Below, one piece after another: positions 34,710 to 45,145 of a DNA stretch of 64,000 nucleotides. The DNA comes from Planctomycetota bacterium. Its GTDB lineage: Bacteria > Planctomycetota > Planctomycetia > Planctomycetales > Planctomycetaceae. Location: NCBI GenBank assembly GCA_030836185.1, contig JAURQH010000093.1, positions 38,968 to 102,967 on the forward strand, read 5' to 3'. Position numbers and translations under genes: made by a program. Under the pieces are notes generated by a model. It was not told the DNA's origin. It did not search any database and worked only from the letters and a program-made list of their open reading frames with translations. The stretch's first letter is position 1. Every line of letters starts with the position of its first letter.

Positions 34710-36872
34710 TCAATCAAAGAACCCATCATTCTTCTTCTGCGGTGCAAACGGATCCTCGTCTTCGGCATCAATCGGACCGGACGGATCATCGGCGGGCGTC
34801 TTTGATTCTTCCTTGATCTCTCTTTTCGGAGGCAGGTCGAACGGTGATTCTTTTACGGGTTCGCTCTCCGCAGGTTGTTTCTCGGGAACCGGTTTGCGTT
34901 CTGGTAACTGTTCGAAGTTTCCGGGGAAGCTGGGAAAGTCGTCGGCCGGTTTTGATTCCAGTTTCGGTTTCGAATCAGAGATCGGTTGTTTGACGGGAGT
35001 GGCTTCTTTGAGAATCGGTTGTTTCTCGACCGGTGTTGCTTCGGCAGCGTCTTTTAACGAACGTGGTTTTGCGGAGGGTCGTGCAAATGGCTCGTCAAAG
35101 TTTTCGGGAACAAGTTTCGGTTGAGGTTGTTCACTGCCTCGTTCTCGCCAATTCGGTTCTTCATTGGGCAAGGGCTGTGGTTGTACAAACTGATCGTCGT
35201 TGATTTCAGGTGTCGATGTTTCAACGCCTCGGGCTTCGATCTCACCGTTTCCGATGATCGCAAACTCACACTGTCCTCCTGCATTGGCTCCTTCGTTGGT
35301 CACCAATGAGGCTTGCAAATTGGCCCCACCAAGGTCTTCCGTTTTCACGTGTAATAATGCCCGTCGTGTCTGGCCAACATCAAGTTGTTTGTGAAAGAAC
35401 TCAAACTCTTTCCCGAAACGATGCCACAAGTTGCCCGTCAGTTGCACATCAATTAACAGATTATTGAGCGGGACTTCGCCGGTGTTCTTCATCAGAAAGA
35501 CAATCTGATGATACTTTTTGTATTGAGCGGCAGGTTCACAGGTGAGAGACAATTCAATATCGGGCCGCTGAATCAATGTCTTGGCGGATGTCGAACGACC
35601 GATATCAATCGTCGTAGGGAGTTTCACTTGTCCTTGAAGTGTGGGCACCACGACCATCGGAACGGTCCACTGTTCGCGGGGCTGAAGACCTTCAAATTCC
35701 CAACGGAGAGTTCGATTCTCAGCCGCATGGACGGCAGATGTGTCGCGCAGTTCGACCGATTCGGGCAATTTTTGCTGCATAACAACACGATCAATCGAGG
35801 TGGCACCCGTGTTGGTCACTGTCATTTCATAAGGTAGGAGAAGCGATTGAGTTCCCCGACGTGGTTGCGTGGTCACATAAGACGCAGTGATCGCACCACC
35901 GTGGTTCGCTTCGACGACATAATCGCTCGGTCCGAACGGTTCCAAGGGAACCAATTTCTGTAATTGCGACCAGGGATCGATTTGATCGCGATTCAATAAG
36001 TCAGATTGCTGCCAGTTTGTGCGGACTAAACTGAAGCCCTCGTTCGGAACAACGGGGGGATCCCCGCCCGTCACTTCAAATTGCTCACCCTGATTCTTTT
36101 CCGGCGGACCGGGAAGCAGAATCACTTCCACATCGAACTTGTCTTCGATAGGTGGAGGTTCTGGCTTGGGCTCCGCTTTCGGTTCAACTTTTGCGACGAA
36201 TGTTGGTTCTGGTTTCACATCCGGCTCCGGCTCCTTCTTCTCTTCCACCACTTTGTTGTTGGGTTCGAGAGTCTTAGGAAGAACGATCTGCACATCTTCG
36301 GGCGGTTGCCCATTGAACAATAAAATAATGGCCAGAATGAGTCCCAAGGTTCCCGTCGTTCCCACAAACATCCACAAGTTACGTTTGGGAGAAGGAGGGC
36401 CAAACAAAATCGTCATCCGATTGGTTTCATCATCTTCTGACGCACGCGCAGCCACATAGTCTTTTCGAGTTGTCTTTGCTGATACAGTCTGCGTTCCAAG
36501 CGATGATCGTTTCGTCTGGTCCATAATTCGGTACGTGGATGATGTTCCCACGCCGGCTCTTGTCTCTGGTTCCACGGGAGGGTTTGTATCCACCACGGCT
36601 TCAGAGTAATCAGCATGCATGCTCCTTTCAGTATTCAGATCGGTGATTTCCGATGAAGACAACGGCAAGTTTGCATGGGTTCTCGGTGAAGAGTCCTGTG
36701 AGAAAGCAGTACGACTCTCCGTATCAGCGTCGTAGATCGTCGAGCGCTGAACCGGTGACTGGACCCGACTATCAAGTGTCAGATGAAAGAAGAAGCGACG
36801 AAGCTGCAGCCAGACATACAAAAAAGGCTGTGTCAGTCGCTGAATAATCGATGGTTTTTCTGAGTGGCTCAC
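34710..36872 (-). CDS. Membrane-anchored DUF11-type protein with Pro/Glu/Lys-rich regions
   Basis: The 720-residue protein starts with GTG at 36872, with AAGGG 8 bp upstream. A cytoplasmic part of about 165 residues precedes one transmembrane helix (166-187, LWMFVGTTGTLGLILAIILL). Outside there is a Pro/Glu/Lys-rich spacer (EPEPDVKPEPTFVAKVEPKA). Two Ig-like DUF11/CARDB-type domains follow (YEMTVTNTGATSIDRVVM, IVFLMKNTGEVPLNNLLIDV). The C-terminus is again rich in Pro, Lys and Glu. DUF11 domains occur in surface and cell-wall-associated proteins; a structural or adhesive role is plausible. Nothing catalytic is visible. Confidence 0.8.
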   Translation of the reverse strand: MSHSEKPSIIQRLTQPFLYVWLQLRRFFFHLTLDSRVQSPVQRSTIYDADTESRTAFSQDSSPRTHANLPLSSSEITDLNTERSMHADYSEAVVDTNPPVEPETRAGVGTSSTYRIMDQTKRSSLGTQTVSAKTTRKDYVAARASEDDETNRMTILFGPPSPKRNLWMFVGTTGTLGLILAIILLFNGQPPEDVQIVLPKTLEPNNKVVEEKKEPEPDVKPEPTFVAKVEPKAEPKPEPPPIEDKFDVEVILLPGPPEKNQGEQFEVTGGDPPVVPNEGFSLVRTNWQQSDLLNRDQIDPWSQLQKLVPLEPFGPSDYVVEANHGGAITASYVTTQPRRGTQSLLLPYEMTVTNTGATSIDRVVMQQKLPESVELRDTSAVHAAENRTLRWEFEGLQPREQWTVPMVVVPTLQGQVKLPTTIDIGRSTSAKTLIQRPDIELSLTCEPAAQYKKYHQIVFLMKNTGEVPLNNLLIDVQLTGNLWHRFGKEFEFFHKQLDVGQTRRALLHVKTEDLGGANLQASLVTNEGANAGGQCEFAIIGNGEIEARGVETSTPEINDDQFVQPQPLPNEEPNWRERGSEQPQPKLVPENFDEPFARPSAKPRSLKDAAEATPVEKQPILKEATPVKQPISDSKPKLESKPADDFPSFPGNFEQLPERKPVPEKQPAESEPVKESPFDLPPKREIKEESKTPADDPSGPIDAEDEDPFAPQKKNDGFFD

Positions 36873-37101
36873 TCGTTAATCCCTTATGTGAGCGGAATTC
36901 CCGGCATCTCGCCGGAAGGACTTCCTGTCCGAATGTAATATTTACCAGATCGCCGGAAATGCATGAAGACCAATTCCCACATTCCACGCTGCCAAACGTC
37001 GAGATTTGGCAGCTTCCCCTTGAATCACCACGGCTTCTGCCTCAATATGAAGTAAGTCTAGAATTCAAAACGACTTGCTGACACTCTCGGAGCGTAAAGT
37101 C

Positions 37102-38094
37102 ATGCGGAAGCCTCTTTTTCACTTCTCACTCGTCCTGTTGCTCATGGGGTCCTGGACTCTGTGGGGGCAACATCCTCTCGGCCTCAAACCGGTCAAAGTT
37201 CCCAAAGACAATCCCATGTCTGAAGCAAAGGTCGAACTCGGCAAACAGCTCTACTTCGATCAACGACTCTCAAAAGACAACACCGTCAGTTGTGCCTCCT
37301 GCCACGATCCTAAAAAGGGTTGGAGCAATGATGCAGCCGTCGCCACGGGAATTGCTGGGCAAAAGGGAGGCCGCAACTCGCCCACCATCATCAACTCCGC
37401 GTATCACCGCTTTCAATTCTGGGACGGACGAGCGGGTAGCCTCGAAGAACAAGCTCTCGGCCCGATCCAGAATCCCATCGAAATGGGCGAGACCTTAGAA
37501 AACGTCGTGAAGAAACTGAATGCCATCGAAGGTTACAAAACACAGTTTCAGGATGTCTTTGGGACTGATGTGAATTCCGAAAATCTCGGCAAGGCGATTG
37601 CCGCTTTCGAGCGAACCGTTCTTTCGGGCAATTCTCCCTACGACAAATACAAAGCCGGCGACAAAAAGGCACTCACGGAATCAGCCGAGCGTGGCATGAA
37701 ACTCTTCTTCGGCAAAGCCAATTGCTCAGCCTGTCATGCGGGCTCGAACCTCAGCGATAATGCCTTTCACAACGTCGGAGTCGGTATGGATTTGGAGAAA
37801 CCGGACGAAGGTCGCGTGGCGATCAGTAAACTCGGCGGAGACACGGGGGCGTTCAAAACTCCCGGCTTGAGAGACATTGCCAGGTCGGCCCCGTACATGC
37901 ACGATGGCAGCCTGAAAACTCTCGAAGATGTAATCGAGCATTACGATAAAGGTGGCGTCGAAAACGAATATCTCGACGAAGAGCTTTTCCCGATCAAGCT
38001 GACCGACGAAGAGAAACAGGATCTGGTCACGTTTCTCAAAGAGGGACTGGCCAGCGAGAATTACCCTGATGTCGAACCACCCAAATTGCCGTAA
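37102..38094 (+). CDS. Di-haem cytochrome c peroxidase (CcpA/MauG family)
   Basis: The 330-residue exported protein starts at ATG 37102 with GGAG 9 bp upstream (in-frame TTG at 37075 rejected). It has a signal peptide (FHFSLVLLLMGSWTLWG). Two haem c sites are present: C64-A-S-C67-H68 and C208-S-A-C211-H212. Between them lie RNSPTIINSAYH and FWDGRAGSLEEQALGP, conserved in the family. The enzyme reduces hydrogen peroxide in the periplasm with electrons from a c-type cytochrome; MauG-like members oxidise proteins. Length is normal. It faces the M28 peptidase gene with a 7-bp gap. Confidence 0.94.
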   Translation: MRKPLFHFSLVLLLMGSWTLWGQHPLGLKPVKVPKDNPMSEAKVELGKQLYFDQRLSKDNTVSCASCHDPKKGWSNDAAVATGIAGQKGGRNSPTIINSAYHRFQFWDGRAGSLEEQALGPIQNPIEMGETLENVVKKLNAIEGYKTQFQDVFGTDVNSENLGKAIAAFERTVLSGNSPYDKYKAGDKKALTESAERGMKLFFGKANCSACHAGSNLSDNAFHNVGVGMDLEKPDEGRVAISKLGGDTGAFKTPGLRDIARSAPYMHDGSLKTLEDVIEHYDKGGVENEYLDEELFPIKLTDEEKQDLVTFLKEGLASENYPDVEPPKLP

Positions 38095-38101
38095 GAGGTG
38101 G

Positions 38102-39289
38102 TCACAACACCGAGAACAACAGCAATTGCGAAACGCGGATCAGCCAAGTACGTTCACCCGAGGTCATCTCGCCACGATTGAGAATTTTGGCAGTCTCGGC
38201 TTTGATGTGTCCCAAAAGTAACAATTGAGATGTGCCGAGAGGTTTGAGCTTCGGCTGGTTTTCTAAGAGTCGCGTGGCAATCGTGCGGACGGCTCTGACT
38301 TCTTCAATCGACGGCTTGACCTCTTCGGTCCAACGGGGAATGTCCTTGTCGTCAGCAAGTTTCGCCGTCAATTGTTGAACCAAATCGGTCACCATCACGA
38401 CTTGTTGGTAGCGAATTTTTTCTGCTGTATCCGTCGGCTTGTGATAGTCGGGATGTTCGCCTGACGAGAAAAACAGAAACGGAATTTCCACATTCCAAAA
38501 TGGTCCATAATCGCTGCGGATGCCAATCAGGTCGATTCCCAAACGGGCCAAGTGTAATGCCTCGGGAGTCTTGGTTTCGTCGAGTGCTTCGGTTAATTGA
38601 GGAGAATGCTCGCTCCCCATCACAAACACCGTGTTGAGATCGAGGCCCGCCAATGAGCGACCAATCATGTCGGCAACCAAGAGGCATTTCATTTGTTCCT
38701 GCGGCACCGGGGAATGGGCAACGAACCACCGAGATCCCCACAACAGTCGCTCTTCCAGATCGAAGCCGACAAACATCACGCTCCGCTTCAGCTTCTTCGG
38801 TGACTGAGACAACACCCGAGCCGCCTCCAACATCATGGCGGTTCCACTGGCATTATCGTCGGCACCGGGAAAAATTGCTCCACCTCGCGTGCCCAGATGA
38901 TCGTAATGCGCGGCAATGATGATGTATTCCTCGCGCAATTTTGGATCGCTACCCGGCAACAACGCGCCAACATTCCGCCCCCCAGCAATTCCAAACTTTT
39001 CGCTTCCCGGTACCGGCTGAAAGAAATCACCATCGAACAATGGTTGTAGTTCGAGCGACTGAAATTCTTTTTTCAGATACTCGGCGGCCAATTGCGAACC
39101 TGCACCACTCCGTCCCGCCAATTTGTCACCCGCAAGAAAAGCAATGTGCTGACGAATACGATCTTCATCGACCTGAATCGGTTTCGGAGCATGTAAGGCA
39201 AGCGGACAAGGTAAGTCGGCTGCTGTCAGGCAAGAATTCAGAGACAGCAAAAAAATTGAGGCCAGCGCAAGGAATCGCATAAGATCCAT
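38102..39289 (-). CDS. Exported M28-family zinc aminopeptidase
   Basis: The 395-residue protein has a signal peptide (FLALASIFLLSLNSCLTAAD). The M28 core shows IIIAAHYDHLGTRG (first zinc His), GADDNASGTAMMLEAARVL (bridging Asp), FDLEERLLWGSR (catalytic and zinc-binding Glu pair), LVADMIG (Asp) and SSGEHPDYHKPTDT (last His). These are the five ligands and catalytic Glu of a two-zinc aminopeptidase. It would release N-terminal residues from peptides outside the cytoplasm. A C-terminal helical extension of about 80 residues is present. Substrate preference is unknown. Confidence 0.92.
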   Translation of the reverse strand: MDLMRFLALASIFLLSLNSCLTAADLPCPLALHAPKPIQVDEDRIRQHIAFLAGDKLAGRSGAGSQLAAEYLKKEFQSLELQPLFDGDFFQPVPGSEKFGIAGGRNVGALLPGSDPKLREEYIIIAAHYDHLGTRGGAIFPGADDNASGTAMMLEAARVLSQSPKKLKRSVMFVGFDLEERLLWGSRWFVAHSPVPQEQMKCLLVADMIGRSLAGLDLNTVFVMGSEHSPQLTEALDETKTPEALHLARLGIDLIGIRSDYGPFWNVEIPFLFFSSGEHPDYHKPTDTAEKIRYQQVVMVTDLVQQLTAKLADDKDIPRWTEEVKPSIEEVRAVRTIATRLLENQPKLKPLGTSQLLLLGHIKAETAKILNRGEMTSGERTWLIRVSQLLLFSVL

Positions 39290-39829
39290 CTTTTCTTGAT
39301 AAATGAAGAATCCTTAAGTTATGCGAGATTGGTGATTTCAGCAAGATCCTCTTGAGCGGCAGTATTTTGCACCGATCAACCTGAATCCTGATTGAAATCT
39401 GATAGAGAGTAAAAACTATCCGTTGATTGAAGGGTGGCTGGCGGACGGAGCGTAGCGAAGCCCCCAGACAGTGTCATCCACAGCCACCCAAACAGTTTAT
39501 CCAAATTTCGCTGACAACTACGGATGCAAAATTTTAACGGTCCCAGGTTGCCAGACACGTGAGTCCCCAGAACACGAATTGTGCGGATTGTGCCGTTTGG
39601 GAGGAAGTTTCCTGTTGTGCGAGGGTTTGAATGTCCGATGAATAGTTTGGAGCGGAACTCGGTTCACACCGGACCGCGCGGTGCGTCATGCGTCTGACAG
39701 TTGTCAGATGAAGGGTGACGGGCCCGCTGGTTACGAGTGGGCTGTGCGGGAGATTACGGCTGGAGAAAAAGCCGATCTCGCGGTCCTCCGCAAAGACTCA
39801 CTCTCCATGGACTCAAAGGAGATTATGAA
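39290..39829. other. Intergenic region with one dispersed repeat
   Basis: This 540-bp gap between divergent genes holds the inverted repeat at 39432-39489 and the upstream region of the small secreted protein gene. I see no gene in it. Confidence 0.6.
39432..39489. repeat. Dispersed repeat with GGGTGGCTG/CAGCCACCC ends
   Basis: GGGTGGCTG (39432-39440) and CAGCCACCC (39481-39489) form an inverted repeat. The interior GGAGCGTAGCGAAGCCCCC corresponds to GAACGTAGTGAGCCCCC in the copy at 62546-62620, and both share the 3' part CATCCACAGCCACCC. Confidence 0.8.
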
Positions 39830-40135
39830 ATGGTGAAACGGATTCTCACCTTCGCACTGACAATGTTGGCAGCAGCCGCGCTCAGCGGTTTCTGCGTCGG
39901 CAACCGTTCGGCAGAAGCCGCCGGTCCCGGCCAACCCACCGATTGGAATCGGTTCAATTACTACCCGTACGTGTATTATCCACACAATTTTCAGGCTCCG
40001 AAGGAGTTTGATCACATGTACTATCGGTATCCGGCCAATCGCCGTATCCCTGTGTTCAACAGTAACTGGCACAACTTCTATCTGATGGATCGCCCTTATC
40101 ACAGCGGTCACCACTTTATTCTGGATACGTTCTAA
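39830..40135 (+). CDS. Small secreted Tyr-rich protein
   Basis: The 101-residue product starts at ATG 39830, 8 bp after GGAG. A signal peptide (FALTMLAAAALSGFCVG) precedes a mature part of about 65 residues rich in Tyr, Asn, Pro and His (NRFNYYPYVYYPHNFQAP). No catalytic motif is present. It resembles small secreted proteins common in planctomycetes, perhaps structural components of the cell surface. A terminator follows 92 bp after the stop. No named family is recognised. Confidence 0.75.
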   Translation: MVKRILTFALTMLAAAALSGFCVGNRSAEAAGPGQPTDWNRFNYYPYVYYPHNFQAPKEFDHMYYRYPANRRIPVFNSNWHNFYLMDRPYHSGHHFILDTF

Positions 40136-40226
40136 GTCGGCAGGCCCGGACAGAGATATCCGAATGGAGGAGAGAGTCGCGTTCCAAAAGCTGGACCCTT
40201 TTTGGGATGTTGCCCAGGTGATATTA

Positions 40227-40265
40227 AAACGGACTCGGTTGCCCGTCAGCCGAGTCCGTTTTTTT
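40227..40265 (+). terminator. Intrinsic terminator
   Basis: AACGGACTCGG pairs with CCGAGTCCGTT across a short loop and is followed by seven T. It ends the transcript of the small Tyr-rich protein gene. Confidence 0.93.
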
Positions 40266-40475
40266 GCTGCGCGAAGAAAGCAGAGAAGCCTCGAATCTCG
40301 GCTGAGACTCGGATCTCCTCCCAAATTGGCCAGATCTCGGCAATTTCGCCACGATGACAGTATTTCCGTCCCTCGTTGCCTTTCGGAACAGGGTCAAAAC
40401 ATCTACAATCGACAACCCGATTAACTTTGAGACCTTTTGTCCCTCCAATGGGACGTCTTTGATAAGGAGCCAATC

Positions 40476-40574
40476 ATGGCCAAGACACAACGCAAACTGA
40501 AAAAAGCGAATCACGGAAGCCGGCCGGCTTCTTCGAAGGCCCGCAAGCAAAAACGAAAAAAATTCAAGACCTGA
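40476..40574 (+). CDS. 32-residue basic protein resembling ribosomal protein bL37
   Basis: A 32-codon gene starts at ATG 40476, with a perfect AAGGAG 6 bp upstream, and ends TGA at 40574. The product begins MAKTQRKLKKANHGSRP and continues with Lys/Arg-rich sequence (KARKQKRKKFKT). About half the residues are Lys or Arg. The K-A-N-H-G-x-R-P motif matches my recollection of bL37, a small ribosomal protein first seen in mycobacterial 50S structures, which also starts MAK. A strong terminator follows 24 bp later, so it is a free-standing small transcript. The ribosomal role is inferred from motif and composition only. An RNA-binding peptide of another kind is the alternative. Confidence 0.72.
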   Translation: MAKTQRKLKKANHGSRPASSKARKQKRKKFKT

Positions 40575-40598
40575 TTTTTGCTGTTTGAACCACAATTG

Positions 40599-40633
40599 AC
40601 GACCGACCGAGAATTCTCGGTCGGTCGTTTTTT
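40599..40633 (+). terminator. Intrinsic terminator with perfect palindromic stem
   Basis: ACGACCGACCGAGAA (40599-40613) is perfectly complementary to the following 15 bases, and the stem is followed by a T run (40628-40633). It ends the bL37-like transcript and separates it from thiC. Confidence 0.95.
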
Positions 40634-40761
40634 CATGCGCGGTTTTCAATGCCCGAAGCCCGATACCCACTTTGCTTTCTTGGCCGGTCGGGATACCATG
40701 AAAGAGATAAAACACTCGAATTTGCAGACGAATTCTCTGCATACGGATCAAGGATATTGCG

Positions 40762-42576
<1,815 letters not shown>

Positions 42577-42580
42577 GTCT

Positions 42581-42637
42581 TAGCCCGATCTGCGCAAGCA
42601 GTCGGGACGTGATAGCCGCGGAGCGCAAGCTCCGCGG
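42581..42637. repeat. Two adjacent hairpin repeats after thiC
   Basis: TAGCCCGATCTGCGCAAGCA with the following GTCGGG forms a hairpin and is the reverse complement of elements at 45061-45106 and 62731-62775. Directly after it, 42616-42637 is a perfect hairpin with 9-bp arms (CCGCGGAGC) and a GCAA loop. The pair could also terminate thiC. Confidence 0.8.
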
Positions 42638-42736
42638 GCCGAGAATCGTGAATCACTCTCAAGCGAGTAGGTCCGGTTCCACCGGTCAGAGGAAGTGTAT
42701 CGACGAAAAGAGCGGAGATTATCACTCTCCTATCTG

Positions 42737-43102
42737 TTATTCGGTCAGCATTCTTAACCCGTAATCGAGTGGGTCTCTACCGACGCGTGTCTCATAGTTG
42801 TATTCCTTGCCGCCATCGTCAATTTGATTCTTGAGCACGGAATATACAATCGGCGGCCCGTCTCCGGTGTTTCGATACTTCATCGGCTTGCCGTCGTAAG
42901 GATCAATAGGTAGTTCGTCCAAATACTCGGGAACGAGTAAATCCAGTTCTTTTGGAAAAGTTCCATGCGTTCGTCGATAAGCCTGTCCGGCTAGAATTAG
43001 TTTAATCGCCTGTAATTTCACTTCACCTCGGTCAACTGCCATGGGAAAAGTTTCGGCTGTGGGAGCGAACATTAATCTGGCAAGCACAAGATGACTCATC
43101 AT
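42737..43102 (-). pseudogene. C-terminal fragment of a planctomycete hypothetical protein
   Basis: The 121-codon frame encodes a segment typical of the C-terminal end of much longer planctomycete proteins: AIKLILAGQAYRRTHGTFP, then LVPEYLDELPIDPYDGKP and YSVLKNQIDDGGKEY. The same Y-x2-x-H-G-x-x-P layout also recalls type II pseudopilin C-termini. An in-frame stop lies three codons upstream of the ATG, there is no signal peptide or N-terminal methylation motif, and repeats flank both sides. It is most likely the surviving 3' end of a decayed gene. A short functional protein cannot be excluded. Confidence 0.5.
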
Positions 43103-43115
43103 GCTCGTTCAACAA

Positions 43116-43133
43116 GTGAGGAACGTGCCTCAC
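43116..43133. repeat. Short hairpin
   Basis: GTGAGGAACGTGCCTCAC folds into a 6-bp stem. It lies at the broken 5' end of the gene fragment. Confidence 0.6.
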
Positions 43134-43209
43134 CAGATTCCGACTGCATGATGTGAGCATCTTGCTGCTGCGCAGCACGCCCTTTCAGGACGTGCCACCC
43201 AGGGAAACC

Positions 43210-43284
43210 CCACTCTTTTCGTGCCTCTTCGTGTCTTTCGTGGCCGTTCTCTTTTCTCTGCGTTTCCGTGAACTCTGCGGTTGA
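43210..43284. repeat. Degenerate GCAGAGAA/CACGAAGAG-type intergenic repeat
   Basis: Read on the minus strand the segment consists of phrases such as CCGCAGAGTTCACGGAAACG, CGCAGAGAAAAGAG and GACACGAAGAGGCACGAA. The same vocabulary recurs at 62974-63010 and 63212-63246. This kind of sequence is found between genes of many bacterial phyla. Confidence 0.8.
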
Positions 43285-43373
43285 AAATGCTGTCCACCTG
43301 ATATCATGCGTTGTATTCAATCCATGGAACTGAAATCAGGAACCAGCCAATAACCAGAACCGTGTCAAAACCG

Positions 43374-43838
43374 ATGCATTGGTTACTCCGTCTGCTCATG
43401 TGGGACGGCATCTTGCCCTTGGTTGTCTGGGCGTGTCCGGCGTTCTTCCGCTGGTGGCTCGGGAATAATGAGATGACCGTCATCTTTACCGCGACGATCA
43501 TCCCGAGTGTGGCGTTGGTCGTCCGCTATTACATGGCGATTAGCTATATCAAGCAGAACCGATGTGGCCCATGGACCCAGCGTTTTCAGACTTACACGTT
43601 GCGAGTGGCGTTGGTGTATCTGGTCTGTCTCGAATCGTTTTTAATCATGATCCAGGAACTTCCCGGCCTGAAAGACATTGATGCCGGTGCAGTGCTGTTT
43701 TTCGTCACGGCTTATCTCATCTATCTACTGCCGATGGCATTTGTTCTCTATCCGGGAAAAAACTCATCCCACAAACCGGTAGTCAATGAAACCTCTGGAA
43801 CCATGACAAACTATTTCGGCGGTGAAGATTCTGTTTGA
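43374..43838 (+). CDS. Hypothetical membrane protein
   Basis: The product of about 154 residues has four hydrophobic segments (near WLLRLLMWDGILPLVVWA, VIFTATIIPSVALVV, VALVYLVCLESFLIM and AVLFFVTAYLIYLLPMAFVL) and a short polar C-terminus. It looks like a four-helix inner-membrane protein of unknown function. I start it at ATG 43374; GTG 43362 and TTG 43311 are in frame and no start has a clear ribosome-binding site. Repeats lie upstream. No named family is recognised. Confidence 0.65.
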   Translation: MHWLLRLLMWDGILPLVVWACPAFFRWWLGNNEMTVIFTATIIPSVALVVRYYMAISYIKQNRCGPWTQRFQTYTLRVALVYLVCLESFLIMIQELPGLKDIDAGAVLFFVTAYLIYLLPMAFVLYPGKNSSHKPVVNETSGTMTNYFGGEDSV

Positions 43839-43869
43839 TCGTTTAAGAAGCTGCGAGTCCTCCATCTTT

Positions 43870-43884
43870 TGTAGGTCAGGCTGA
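43870..43884. repeat. Dispersed repeat, GTAGGTCAGG family
   Basis: TGTAGGTCAGGCTGAC, shared core with the copies at 34625, 44001 and 63861. Confidence 0.65.
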
Positions 43885-44000
43885 CAAAATTCCAAAAAGC
43901 GTTCATTCAGCAACCCGTGATCTAGCGATACGAGAATGGCTGATGAAAATTGTTTTACAATTGCATCAAGTAGTCGGAAAGAACCTCAACCTTTTTGTTA

Positions 44001-44023
44001 TCAGGCACAGCCTGACCTACAAT
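44001..44023. repeat. Dispersed repeat, GTAGGTCAGG family (reverse)
   Basis: TCAGGCACAGCCTGACCTAC is the reverse complement of the GTAGGTCAGGCTG core and contains an internal hairpin (CAGGC/GCCTG). Confidence 0.7.
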
Positions 44024-44045
44024 TTTCCCCATCAAACAACGCGCA

Positions 44046-44086
44046 TAAAAACAGCCGACCGGTGGGGACATTCACCGGACGGCTGC
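44046..44086 (-). terminator. Intrinsic terminator
   Basis: On the minus strand CAGCCG-T-CCGGTG pairs with CACCGG-T-CGGCTG around an 8-nt loop, followed by TTTTT. It ends the His-rich protein gene 30 bp after its stop. Confidence 0.88.
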
Positions 44087-44116
44087 AGGGACTTCAAAGA
44101 CTCAAAAGGTTTTATC

Positions 44117-44431
44117 TTATCGGCCAGTCCTCCATCCAAAGTTGTAATGGCCGTTGCGGTAGCCGTAGTTGAAACCGCGACGATGACCGTAACCGTAGTA
44201 ACTTGGTCGGTAGTTGTGGCGGTAGTGATTCCAATGACCGTGGTTATGGCCGTGGTTGTAATGTCCACGATGGTTGTTGTGATGGCGGTGGTTTCCTCCA
44301 TGATGACCGCCGTAGTTACCGCCATGATTTCCACCGTTGTTGCCACGATGATTGCCGGCTTCGGCAACTCCGGTCATCGCGAGGCAGGCGGCAAAGGTTA
44401 GGGCCATGAGGGCCTTGGTTGTATTTTTCAT
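44117..44431 (-). CDS. Secreted His/Gly/Asn-rich small protein
   Basis: The 104-residue product has a signal peptide (ALMALTFAACLAMTGVAEAG). The mature part is a low-complexity sequence with about 20 His among Gly, Asn, Tyr and Arg (NGGNHGGNYGGHHGG, HGHNHGHWNHYRHNY). Such sequences bind Ni, Zn or Cu, or act as structural surface proteins; no enzyme motif is present. I start it at ATG 44431; an upstream in-frame extension lacks a signal peptide and conserved features. A clear terminator follows, which supports expression as a single gene. Confidence 0.75.
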   Translation of the reverse strand: MKNTTKALMALTFAACLAMTGVAEAGNHRGNNGGNHGGNYGGHHGGNHRHHNNHRGHYNHGHNHGHWNHYRHNYRPSYYGYGHRRGFNYGYRNGHYNFGWRTGR

Positions 44432-45060
44432 CGTTCTTCTCTTTTCATAAAAGTGGGTGGGTGTTGTTGAACACTCTCCCCAGCGAGAGAACGCGAGAAC
44501 TGTTACAGGACTTTTGAGAAAAATCTCCACAAGCATGAAAAGAGCTCGAAATATAGGGAAAAGATCGCCGAAATATGATCGATGAGAGAATTAGGAAAGC
44601 AGGAGTGCAGGAAGAGGATTTGAGAGAAACGTGTTTGGTGGCTGGGGCGTTATCAGAATTAGAGTCCAGAATATGCGGTTTTCTGGCTTGTCTATGTTTC
44701 ACTTGAACACGAACCTAGCCCCAGATGAAAGAGGTTCTCGCTGAAGATTCTGGGGCTATGGGTGATGGGAGTTCATTGATCGGCCGGTGTTCAATCGAAC
44801 GTCACTCTGAATTGACAGGCTGTTAGAGCTCCAGCCACACATCAATATCAAACATTCCGACTCGGAACGCCGGCCTACGAGTATGCCTTCATTAGACTTT
44901 TAATCCGCGACATCAACGTGGGGATGTGAGTTTTATCCGTGATATCCGCGTGATCTTCGCTCATATCCTGCACGATCAATTGACCGGGGGCTTCCGTTTC
45001 ACGGAGCGCCCACCGCCACCCTTTTTTATTCGCTTGATTCGAGAGTTTTATTGCACGTCG

Positions 45061-45106
45061 AATGACACTTGCCACCATCCCGACTGCTGGCGCAGATCGG
45101 GCTATG
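45061..45106 (+). repeat. Dispersed hairpin repeat (CTGC..GCAG.. GGGCTATG)
   Basis: AATGACACTTG followed by CCCGACTGCTGGCGCAGATC and GGGCTATG. The copy at 62731-62775 has the same order of blocks; 42581-42606 is the core in reverse orientation. Confidence 0.82.
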
Positions 45107-45145
45107 CGAACTTTGCGGTGAATTAAATTTGGTTCCCTCCCATCT

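Noticed and set aside
40634..40761. TPP riboswitch ahead of thiC
   Set aside because: No CTGAGA box or second conserved helix is present.
42737..43102. Type II secretion pseudopilin
   Set aside because: There is no N-terminal methylation motif or hydrophobic helix; only the C-terminal part resembles one.
43099..43320. 73-codon minus-strand frame ahead of the gene fragment
   Set aside because: It reads through the degenerate CACGAAGAGG-type repeat and a hairpin and has no start signal.
44875..45126. Short open frames on both strands
   Set aside because: Composition matches intergenic repeats; no ribosome-binding sites or family motifs.
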